A stretch of DNA of 6,678 nt from contig JAKAMP010000163.1 in assembly GCA_021812865.1 (NCBI GenBank), positions 1 to 6,678 of the forward strand, written 5' to 3'. Below the pieces are notes generated by a model that was not told the origin of the DNA, did not search any database, and worked only from the letters and a program-made list of their open reading frames with translations. Numbering within the stretch: the first letter of the stretch is position 1; each line of letters starts with the position of its first letter. Shown here piece by piece: positions 1 to 5,544 of the stretch. Source of the DNA: Bacteroidota bacterium. Lineage in GTDB: Bacteria; Bacteroidota; Bacteroidia; Bacteroidales; JAAYUG01. The position numbers and the translations under genes were made by a program.

Positions 1-729
1 GGGACGTGGGTCCGGGTAGGGATGGTGGTTCTGGAGGGAAGGCGGGTGGGGCTGATGAGGAGCCGCTGGTGGCAGGTTATTTGGGCTGAACAGGACAGAA
101 TCCCTTACAAACTGGTGATATGCCAATTCCAGTTGCTTTTCCATCAGACTTCTCTGTTGCATCACTTGTTGAACATATACCCTGTATTTTTCTGTTTCGT
201 TCTGCAGGAGCATAATTTTACGGGAATGATAATCCAGCAGGATGAAATTGTTATAGTCCAAAAGGGTTTTCATGAAACGGGCATATTCCGACTGTACCTC
301 CCCAAGACTGTAATATTCGTTGAAAAGGGATGCATGGAGCAGATTTCCTTTTGTGGGGTGAAGCAAAAAACTGTCCAGGTTCGAATAAAGGGAAAGAACC
401 TGCCTGTAATCGGCCGGATTCTGCAGCACAGCAAGCAATTCACCTGCGCTGACCCATTGTTTTTCCCGGACCCCCATATGGGCAATTTTCCCGTTCACCC
501 TGGCTAATACTGGGGCCGGCGGATTCTCTGAAGTAACCACTATCCCGGAAACGATCCTATCGGGATATCTGAATATCCAGGAAGCAAACAAAATTAGTCC
601 AAACACAAGTATCACCAAGGCAGTTCCCCAACGAATGATCCATGAAGGAGTTCTCCCTATAATTTCATCCGTATCGCCAGCCAGCCGGAAGAGGTCATTT
701 TCGCCTGAATGCTCAGCCTTGTTTTTCAT
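1..729 (-). CDS. HlyD-type membrane fusion (periplasmic adaptor) protein, 3' end missing
   Basis: The frame starts at ATG 729-727 (MKNKAEHSGEND...) and stays open for 243 codons to the window edge, so the C-terminal part is missing. Residues about 29-54 are a single hydrophobic membrane helix after a short cytoplasmic N-terminus. It is followed by a lipoyl/barrel-like half motif (PVLARVNGKIAHMGVREKQW, then VSAGELLAVLQNP at 93-105) and then long helical residues (about 107-215) fitting the hairpin arm. This order is that of HlyD/CvaA-type adaptors, which link an inner-membrane ABC exporter to an outer-membrane channel. The gene begins 11 bases after the exporter stop, so it is almost surely co-transcribed and works with it. 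Residues 216-243 are proline-rich (11 Pro of 28) and unlike the family; I believe the underlying bases are wrong rather than that the protein is odd. No clear Shine-Dalgarno site precedes the ATG. Confidence 0.86.
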   Translation of the reverse strand, partial: MKNKAEHSGENDLFRLAGDTDEIIGRTPSWIIRWGTALVILVFGLILFASWIFRYPDRIVSGIVVTSENPPAPVLARVNGKIAHMGVREKQWVSAGELLAVLQNPADYRQVLSLYSNLDSFLLHPTKGNLLHASLFNEYYSLGEVQSEYARFMKTLLDYNNFILLDYHSRKIMLLQNETEKYRVYVQQVMQQRSLMEKQLELAYHQFVRDSVLFSPNNLPPAAPHQPHPPSLQNHHPYPDPRP

Positions 730-740
730 TTGCCTATGTT

Positions 741-2930
741 TTACAATCCCAGTTCCAGCTGGTCCCTGATGAGATGATAATACGCTCCCTGCCTGGCAAT
801 CAGTTCATCATGCGTGCCTGTTTCGGTAACAGTACCTTTATGCAACACAATGATCTGGTCGGCATTGCGGACCGTGCTGAGTCTATGTGCCACCACAACC
901 ACAGTTTTGCCGGTAAAATATTGCTGCAGGTTTTCCAATATCTGCTTTTCATTTCTTGCATCGAGGGCATTGGTAGCCTCGTCAAAAAACAGGTAGCCAG
1001 GATCCTTATACAGCGCCCGGGCAATGAGTAGGCGTTGTTTCTGCCCCTGGCTCAGACCCTGCCCGTTACGTCCCACTTTTGTATGATAGCCCATGGGCAG
1101 CGAATCAACGAATTCGTCGAGGTTTGCCAGCCTGGAAACTTTACGCATGTGTTCGGGATCAATCTGCTCGGCTCCAGGGGCTATGTTTCTTGCCAGGGTA
1201 TCCGAAAAGACGAACCCATCCTGCAAAACCGCTCCACAGGCATTTCTCCATGTTTTTGGATGCAAACGACTAAGCAATGTATCCCCAATTCTGATCTCCC
1301 CTTCAACAGGCTGGTAAAATCCAAGCAACAACCTGATCAGTGTAGTCTTGCCCGAACCGCTTACACCTACTATGGCTGTAATTTTATTCTCAGGAATCTC
1401 AAGGCTGATATTATTCAGAACGGTAGGAGAATGCGGCCCTTCATACTGAAAAGTAACACCATTCACTTTGATTTGCCCTGATGAAGGAGATTCAGACAGG
1501 ATTTCCCGGTTGGAATCTGCCTCAGGTTTCTTTTCAGCAATATCGGTAATTCTATCCAAGCTGATGCGTGCGTCCTGCATGAGCTGCATGAAATATATCA
1601 GCTGGTTAAGCGGACTGTTGAGCTGTCCCAGTATATAAGAAACGGCCAGCATCATCCCCAGCGTGAGATGTCCGTGAATCACCGCCGCTGCGGCCATAAA
1701 GGTGATGAGTATATTTTTTAGTTCATTGATGAAGGAAGCCCCGGCCTGCTGGTACTGTTCGAGCCGGAGACTTCGCATTTTCAGCCGGAATATTCCTGCC
1801 TGAACCCTCTCCCACTCCCAGCGTTTCTGGCTCTCACAATTATTCAATTTGATTTCCTGCATTCCCGAAAAGATTTCTACGAGATGGTTCTGGTTCTGCG
1901 CAGCCCCTTCGAACAGCTTGTAATCCAGCGTCCTTCTCCTTTGCATAAAAGCAGCTATCCAGGACACATACAAAGCGCTACCAATAAGGAATACCAATAG
2001 GATGCCGAGATTGTATACGGCCAGTACCACTGCGAAAATCAGCACGTTCACCAACGAAAACAATATACTAAGAGATGCCGAAGCGAGAAAGGTCTCAATC
2101 CTTTTCTGATCGGATATACGTTGCAGATAATCGCCCATGAGTTTGGTTTCGAAGAATTCCATGGGCAGTTTCATGAATTTTGTAAGAAAATCTGAAACCA
2201 GCGAGATATTCACCCTGGAACCAATATGCAACAAGATCCAGCTTCGGGTGAATTCTACGGATACACGGCTGATAAACAAAAACAGCTGGGCTGCAAGCAC
2301 CAGATATACAAAGCCCAGGTCCTGGTTGTTGATGCCAATATCAACCATACTCTGGGTAAGCAATGGAAAAAGAAGCTGAAGAAAACTTCCCAGCAGGAAA
2401 CCAATGCTAATCTGAACCAGTAGCTTTCTATTGACTTTCAGATAGGAAAACAAAACAGAAAAACCTTTTCTCGTTTCTTTTTCATCATCCATTGCAAAAA
2501 ACGAGGGGGAAGGGCGGAGAAGCAAACAATGACCCTGAGGAGAGCCCTCCACGGAAGTGCTTTCCCATCCGCTTCTGAATTCGGCCTCATGATATACAAC
2601 GGTGCCGAATGCCGGATCTGCTACATATACCTTGTCCCTGCGGACCTTATATACCACAACAAAATGATTCTGCTTCCAGTGAGCAATACATGGCATGGGC
2701 GCCTCATCCCTGAGCTGGTCATAACCCATTCTTGCACCGGTGGATTGAAACCCGAGTGATTCAGCCGCATCGCTGATCCCGAGCAGAGATACTCCCTGCC
2801 GGCTCAGGTAGCTGAGATCCCTGAGTTTTTGCAGGCTCAGGCTTTTCCCATAATATTTTGAAACCATCTGTAGGCAGGCCGGCCCACAGTCCATGGAATC
2901 GAGCTGTCTGAAAAAAGGGAAAGACCACAT
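741..2930 (-). CDS. Peptidase-containing ABC exporter (C39 peptidase + TM domain + ATPase)
   Basis: This 729-residue protein has the full three-part layout of bacteriocin/peptide exporters that cut double-glycine leaders and export the product. The N-terminal C39 cysteine peptidase has FRQLDSMDCGPACL, with oxyanion Gln9 and catalytic Cys15, then His89 in KQNHFVVVY and Asp105 in VADPAFG. Hydrophobic segments at about 170-200, 205-227, 281-306, 308-329 and 400-437 form the membrane domain. The ATPase has Walker A GVSGSGKTT (522-530), Q-loop Gln570, signature LSQGQKQR (626-633), Walker B FFDEA (Asp650, Glu651) and switch His682, so all key residues are intact. I chose ATG 2930 because the peptidase motif starts at once (MWSFPFFRQLD); a GTG at 2942 would add four residues. 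No Shine-Dalgarno site is seen. Its likely substrate is the 49-residue precursor at 5066-5215; the HlyD adaptor follows directly. Confidence 0.96.
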   Translation of the reverse strand: MWSFPFFRQLDSMDCGPACLQMVSKYYGKSLSLQKLRDLSYLSRQGVSLLGISDAAESLGFQSTGARMGYDQLRDEAPMPCIAHWKQNHFVVVYKVRRDKVYVADPAFGTVVYHEAEFRSGWESTSVEGSPQGHCLLLRPSPSFFAMDDEKETRKGFSVLFSYLKVNRKLLVQISIGFLLGSFLQLLFPLLTQSMVDIGINNQDLGFVYLVLAAQLFLFISRVSVEFTRSWILLHIGSRVNISLVSDFLTKFMKLPMEFFETKLMGDYLQRISDQKRIETFLASASLSILFSLVNVLIFAVVLAVYNLGILLVFLIGSALYVSWIAAFMQRRRTLDYKLFEGAAQNQNHLVEIFSGMQEIKLNNCESQKRWEWERVQAGIFRLKMRSLRLEQYQQAGASFINELKNILITFMAAAAVIHGHLTLGMMLAVSYILGQLNSPLNQLIYFMQLMQDARISLDRITDIAEKKPEADSNREILSESPSSGQIKVNGVTFQYEGPHSPTVLNNISLEIPENKITAIVGVSGSGKTTLIRLLLGFYQPVEGEIRIGDTLLSRLHPKTWRNACGAVLQDGFVFSDTLARNIAPGAEQIDPEHMRKVSRLANLDEFVDSLPMGYHTKVGRNGQGLSQGQKQRLLIARALYKDPGYLFFDEATNALDARNEKQILENLQQYFTGKTVVVVAHRLSTVRNADQIIVLHKGTVTETGTHDELIARQGAYYHLIRDQLELGL

Positions 2931-2954
2931 AAATTCGAACACTCAGAAAGAGAG

Positions 2955-2986
2955 AAAATTTAGCAAATTCATTCCAAGAGAACAAG
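2955..2986 (-). promoter_or_regulatory. Possible Bacteroidota-type promoter before the exporter gene
   Basis: On the minus strand, CTTG (2983-2986) is followed after 20 bases by TAAATTTT (2955-2962), which is close to the TTTG / TAnnTTTG consensus but misses the last G. It would place a start about 18 bases before ATG 2930. Such near matches are common in AT-rich spacers, so the exporter may instead be transcribed only by read-through from the kinase gene 70 bases upstream. Confidence 0.25.
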
Positions 2987-3000
2987 GTAATATGGAAAAA

Positions 3001-3837
3001 TTAAATAACTTTTCTCAGATCGCACCCGATATCAGTGGTTCTCATATTTTTTTGTGTTTTATGCAACGGAAAGTAAATGGAAAAGGTTGATCCATTCAGG
3101 GCGTTAGGTTCTACCCAGACCTTCCCCTGCATGGCATCAATAATGGCTTTGGTTATTTTTAATCCGAATCCTGAATCGTTGGTAAGGCTGCGCAATGAAT
3201 ATCCCGAACGGCTGTAATTTTCGAGCAATAGCTGCCCTGCCTTCGCCAACCCTCCTTGCCCGGAATCCGAAACATAAAACCTCAGGTCAGATTCACCCGA
3301 TATATCGTACCCGAATTCGACAATCCCTTTCTGGGAAAGTTTCAGGGCATTACCAATCAAACCGCCAAGCACCTGCCTGAGTCTTAATGGATCGGCAGTA
3401 ATCCAGAGCGGTTCTTGATTTTCCGGGGAATCCAGAAGTAGAACCACTGAGTACTTCTCCATCCGGTGTTTCTGTATCCTGAATAGCTGGTACAGGTCGC
3501 ACATCAGCTCATTTACATCCATCTCCTGTTCCTGCAGCTTCAGATCATTGCTTTCGGCCATGGCCGAATCGGTCATCTGTTCGAACATATCGAGCAGGTT
3601 ATGGCAGCATTCCTGAATATAGATGATATATTCCTCCCTGTCCTCCGCAGAAAGGTTCTCGTTTGTCATCAGTTCAGAAAAGCCCATGATGGCATGAATA
3701 GGCGTACGAAACTCATGAGAGATTTCGGACAGGAATGAATACCTCATCCGGATTACCTCCCGTTCTTTACCGGCCAGTTCATTTTCCAATTCCGTAATCC
3801 TGACCATAAGAGAACGATATAAATCATCCTTTTCCAT
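3001..3837 (-). CDS. Soluble sensor histidine kinase without sensor or receiver domain
   Basis: This is a 278-residue protein counted from ATG 3837. Residues about 4-33 form a charged, likely coiled-coil helix. The HisKA dimerisation domain follows, with H-box SEISHEFRTPIHAIMGF: phospho-acceptor His41, with Thr45 completing the E-x-x-T phosphatase-type motif. The HATPase domain shows the N-box RLRQVLGGLIGNALK (Asn163), G1 VSDSGQGG (Asp191) and G2 DSGFGLKI, so ATP binding looks intact. I see no transmembrane helix, PAS/GAF domain or receiver domain, so the input must come from a partner, and the phosphate must go to a response regulator encoded outside the window. It sits between the anti-sigma-like TPR gene and the peptide exporter on the same strand, which suggests control of peptide production or export. 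GTG 3843 is an alternative start two codons earlier. The final ~20 residues (after YFPLHKTQ) extend past the kinase fold and are of unknown role. Confidence 0.93.
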   Translation of the reverse strand: MEKDDLYRSLMVRITELENELAGKEREVIRMRYSFLSEISHEFRTPIHAIMGFSELMTNENLSAEDREEYIIYIQECCHNLLDMFEQMTDSAMAESNDLKLQEQEMDVNELMCDLYQLFRIQKHRMEKYSVVLLLDSPENQEPLWITADPLRLRQVLGGLIGNALKLSQKGIVEFGYDISGESDLRFYVSDSGQGGLAKAGQLLLENYSRSGYSLRSLTNDSGFGLKITKAIIDAMQGKVWVEPNALNGSTFSIYFPLHKTQKNMRTTDIGCDLRKVI

Positions 3838-3839
3838 AG

Positions 3840-3851
3840 TCACAATCGCAT
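3840..3851 (-). other. Three-codon upstream ORF before the kinase gene
   Basis: Reading ATG CGA TTG TGA on the minus strand, this mini-ORF begins 8 bases after a strong AGGAGGTG. Its stop overlaps the alternative GTG start (3843) of the kinase and lies two bases before ATG 3837. The arrangement would permit translation of the mini-ORF followed by re-initiation on the kinase. That it is translated is inference only; the sequence and spacing are seen directly. Confidence 0.3.
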
Positions 3852-3859
3852 TGTCGTTT

Positions 3860-3867
3860 CACCTCCT
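3860..3867 (-). promoter_or_regulatory. Strong Shine-Dalgarno site (AGGAGGTG) upstream of the kinase
   Basis: This is a near-perfect complement of the 16S rRNA 3' end, and the only strong one in the window. It is 22 bases from ATG 3837 and 16 from GTG 3843, both too far for normal use, but ideally placed for the mini-ORF ATG at 3851. An in-frame TGA (3856-3858) between the site and the kinase start rules out a longer kinase N-terminus beginning at this site. Confidence 0.5.
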
Positions 3868-3940
3868 GCAGCATCAAAAGAAGTAAGAGAACTTTCTCCT
3901 GATTAACCCTTAAGTCTGAAAATGCTTAATAATTGATAAT

Positions 3941-4699
3941 TTACTTCAAGTATTTTAACAGAGATTTTGCTTGTTTCTGATAGTATCCGCTTTTCAATGC
4001 CAGTTTATTGAAGTGGTCCCGTGCTCGGGTTTTCTCATCCTGCATCAGCAGACATAGTCCGCAATACCACTCGGCCTGGTCAACATATAAACTGTTTCCC
4101 TGGTCAATGATCGCCCGGAAATTAGTTTCAGCTTTACGGAATTCACCCAGCTCCATCCTGGCAACGCCACTATACAGCAATGCTGAACGATCCTCGGGAT
4201 TTGCCTTCAGCAGTTGATCAAAAATTGCGACTGACTCCCGGTATTGTCCATCTTCGTATAATTTACATGCCTTTTCATAGGCAACAGGGGTACTGATGGA
4301 ACCTGACCGGAAAGTTATCCCAGTTTTATAGGGATGATAGTAAGTCGCATAAATTTCGGTGGCAGTATGTGGCTTATGCATGACATCATTCAGTAAAAAG
4401 GTCATGAACAGCAGAAGCAGAAACACTGCGGCGGTAAGGAGCGCTCTAACAAAAATCTTCCGGTTATGCCTCTCACGTTCAGCATGCAGATATTCCTGTC
4501 CGATTTCGCTAACCACCTGCCGAAATTGCAACACATCACTGTCGGATTCAATAGCCTGTACAAGCTCTTTGTAAAAATTCACCTTTTTCAGCAAAGACGG
4601 ATTTTTGGCAAGCAGGTCCTCAAACCTGGCTTTTTCCTCTCCCGCCATTTGCCCCAGCGCATATTTTTCAGCCCAATCGTCCACTTGATTTGTTTCCAT
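3941..4699 (-). CDS. Anti-sigma-like membrane protein with periplasmic TPR repeats
   Basis: The 252-residue protein has three parts. The cytoplasmic N-terminus (1-80) contains DDWAEKYALGQMAGEEKARF followed by EDLLAKNPSL; this Y-x-L-G-x-M/L-x-x-E-E-x-x-x-F-E-x-x-L pattern resembles the helical sigma-binding region of anti-sigma factors, but has no zinc-ligand His/Cys set. Residues about 82-104 (FVRALLTAAVFLLLLFMTFL) are one membrane helix. The C-terminal 138-252 region carries about three TPR-like helix pairs, for example ACKLYEDGQYRESVAIFDQL and then RMELGEFRKAETNFRAII, predicted to lie in the periplasm. This topology could relay an envelope signal to a cytoplasmic partner such as a sigma factor or the neighbouring soluble kinase; that is inference. 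The start ATG 4699 lies behind a good Bacteroidota promoter. About 100 bases separate its stop from the kinase start. The anti-sigma reading is moderate; the TM + TPR reading is strong. Confidence 0.88.
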   Translation of the reverse strand: METNQVDDWAEKYALGQMAGEEKARFEDLLAKNPSLLKKVNFYKELVQAIESDSDVLQFRQVVSEIGQEYLHAERERHNRKIFVRALLTAAVFLLLLFMTFLLNDVMHKPHTATEIYATYYHPYKTGITFRSGSISTPVAYEKACKLYEDGQYRESVAIFDQLLKANPEDRSALLYSGVARMELGEFRKAETNFRAIIDQGNSLYVDQAEWYCGLCLLMQDEKTRARDHFNKLALKSGYYQKQAKSLLKYLK

Positions 4700-4732
4700 G
4701 TTATTATAGGATGTATATTCTTAATACCTCTT

Positions 4733-4748
4733 TGCCATATTTATGGCA
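4733..4748. promoter_or_regulatory. 16-base palindrome at the predicted transcript start (operator or 5' hairpin)
   Basis: TGCCATATTTATGGCA consists of two perfect 7-base arms with a 2-base centre. It lies about 2 to 18 bases downstream of the start site predicted from the promoter at 4758-4789, and 34 bases before ATG 4699. It is a good candidate for a dimeric regulator's binding site. A 2-base loop is too tight for all seven pairs to form in RNA, so an operator seems more likely than a terminator; there is no T-run after it on either strand. Confidence 0.45.
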
Positions 4749-4757
4749 TCAAAAAAT

Positions 4758-4789
4758 CAAAAATATTTTTCCACACCCTCACAAACAAA
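4758..4789 (-). promoter_or_regulatory. Bacteroidota-type promoter for the TPR-kinase-exporter genes
   Basis: On the minus strand TTTG (4786-4789) is followed after exactly 20 bases by TATTTTTG (4758-4765), a complete match to the TTTG-N19-21-TAnnTTTG consensus of Bacteroidota housekeeping promoters. Transcription would start near 4751, giving a ~50-base leader before ATG 4699. The region is AT-rich, which raises the chance of a random match, but both boxes and spacing are right. Confidence 0.6.
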
Positions 4790-4836
4790 TACAAAACTAT
4801 TGTCAATCAATATAATACAATAGCAATGCACCGTTT

Positions 4837-4926
4837 TCAACGATTAAAAATACTATTTTCTTCCCTTCCATTAATATATCTGATGGCTAAATCGGGTGGC
4901 AGGTAGGAATAATCACTTTCTTCCAT
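4837..4926 (-). CDS. Doubtful 29-codon ORF, possible gene remnant
   Basis: ATG 4926 opens a short frame encoding MEESDYSYLPPDLAIRYING and nine more residues, ending at TGA 4837-4839. The composition looks protein-like rather than random, and the LPPDLAIRYINGREE stretch recalls the extreme N-termini of Bacteroidota ECF sigma factors or FecR-type anti-sigma proteins. I cannot trace a continuation in other frames after the stop. If it is such a remnant it would sit just where a sigma-factor gene is expected before an anti-sigma-like gene. It could equally be a small real peptide or chance. There is an AGAGG 12 bases before the ATG. Confidence 0.2.
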   Translation of the reverse strand: MEESDYSYLPPDLAIRYINGREENSIFNR

Positions 4927-5025
4927 TAATTAATACGTTCCTCTTTCGCAATCAGTCAGACACCGCGCTAAAACTGACGACAAATCCATTCAAGAGATGG
5001 CCTTATCTCACGAAATAATAAATGT

Positions 5026-5044
5026 CCGGTTTATTCAGAACCGG
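5026..5044 (-). terminator. Hairpin just behind the peptide gene, weak terminator
   Basis: On the minus strand CCGGTT and AACCGG form a perfect 6-base stem with a 7-base loop, beginning 21 bases after the stop of the precursor-peptide gene. It is followed by ACATTTATTATTTC, which is T-rich but lacks a clean T-run, so termination is probably partial. It would make peptide mRNA more abundant than the downstream genes, or protect its 3' end. Confidence 0.45.
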
Positions 5045-5065
5045 CAACTCGAAATCAACCCTGAA

Positions 5066-5215
5066 TTATTCGGGAATTTTTGTGCCAGTTGTGTCTGTTC
5101 CGTCTGTTGTAGTATCTCCTCCACGGATCAACATCATTTCATTCATGGTGAGTTGTGTAAAAACTTCAGGCTTGCAGGATTTTCTATTCGAAGAAAAGGA
5201 AAACAGTGTTTTCAT
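5066..5215 (-). CDS. Double-glycine-leader precursor peptide, 49 residues
   Basis: ATG 5215 opens a 49-codon frame ending at TAA 5066-5068. The leader runs to Gly32-Gly33 and contains EVFTQLTMNEMMLIRGG; the L-T-x-N-E-M-x-x-I-x-G-G pattern matches the leaders of Bacteroidota natural-product precursors and is the signal that C39 peptidases recognise and cut. Cleavage after Gly33 would release the 16-residue core DTTTDGTDTTGTKIPE, which has seven Thr, three Asp and no Cys or aromatic residue. An exporter with an intact C39 domain lies 2.1 kb downstream on the same strand, making it the probable processing partner. Leader Cys14 is the only Cys. The role of the core (bacteriocin, signal or surface peptide) cannot be told from sequence. 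The start is the only ATG giving the full leader and has AT-rich AACCTAAAAAACATAACC before it, without a Shine-Dalgarno site. A 6-base-stem hairpin follows the stop. Confidence 0.85.
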   Translation of the reverse strand: MKTLFSFSSNRKSCKPEVFTQLTMNEMMLIRGGDTTTDGTDTTGTKIPE

Positions 5216-5544
5216 GGTTATGTTTTTTAGGTTAATGACTAATGAAAGTTCTCTCTAACCTTAAGTACCATGATTGCAAAAACGTGACATGGATTTATGC
5301 ACATTTATTTTTTCTTTATACACTTATTTAATTTTCTGACCATTACAGCTTAGCTATTTTATTCCCATAGCCCAAGGCAAAAAAAGAATACCTCTGAGGC
5401 ATGATTTATAGAGACCCAAAAGGGGTATCCTCTGTATAAAAGGGCTGATGCGATACTTTAAGGTGTTTAAGGATTTGCTCATTACGGCATTTATGCGGGC
5501 ATATCTGACAGGCAATTATTATATTAGCATTTAAATCTATCCCT
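5216..5544. other. AT-rich spacer between divergent peptide and TPR genes
   Basis: These 329 bases separate the minus-strand peptide gene from the plus-strand TPR gene and should hold both promoters. I found no TTTG / TAnnTTTG pair with correct spacing on either strand, so the promoters may use another sigma factor or be weak. Only one terminator-like hairpin (5379-5428) stands out. Short frames inside are 12-21 codons long with no leader motif. Confidence 0.5.
5379..5428 (-). terminator. Terminator-like hairpin with seven-T run (weak)
   Basis: On the minus strand ATACCCCT (5421-5428) can pair with AGAGGTAT (5388-5395) with one mismatch, across a 25-base loop, followed after TC by seven T (5379-5385). 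The long loop and mismatch make this a poor terminator, yet the T-run is in the right place. It could stop antisense transcription coming from the TPR gene side before it reaches the peptide gene. Confidence 0.25.

Noticed and set aside
22..507. 161-codon plus-strand frame opposite the HlyD gene
   Set aside because: It lies antisense to a frame with clear HlyD features, has no domain signal, and its first part comes from the G-biased end.
1035..1481. 148-codon plus-strand frame opposite the ATPase domain of the exporter
   Set aside because: The opposite strand encodes intact Walker, Q-loop and signature motifs; this frame is a shadow.
4466..4906. 146-codon plus-strand frame ending in MAKSGGR
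   Set aside because: It is antisense to the anti-sigma-like protein, and the terminal GG is at the C-terminus with no core after it, so it is not a precursor peptide.
4953..4981. GTCAG...CTGAC inverted repeat in the spacer
   Set aside because: A 5-base stem with a 14-base loop is expected by chance and has no T-run.
4997..5258. Two plus-strand frames of 77-78 codons over the peptide gene
   Set aside because: They run opposite the double-glycine precursor, which has a recognisable leader; they have none.
5216..5544. Invertible promoter or phase-variation switch
   Set aside because: I found no pair of inverted repeats flanking a promoter in this spacer.
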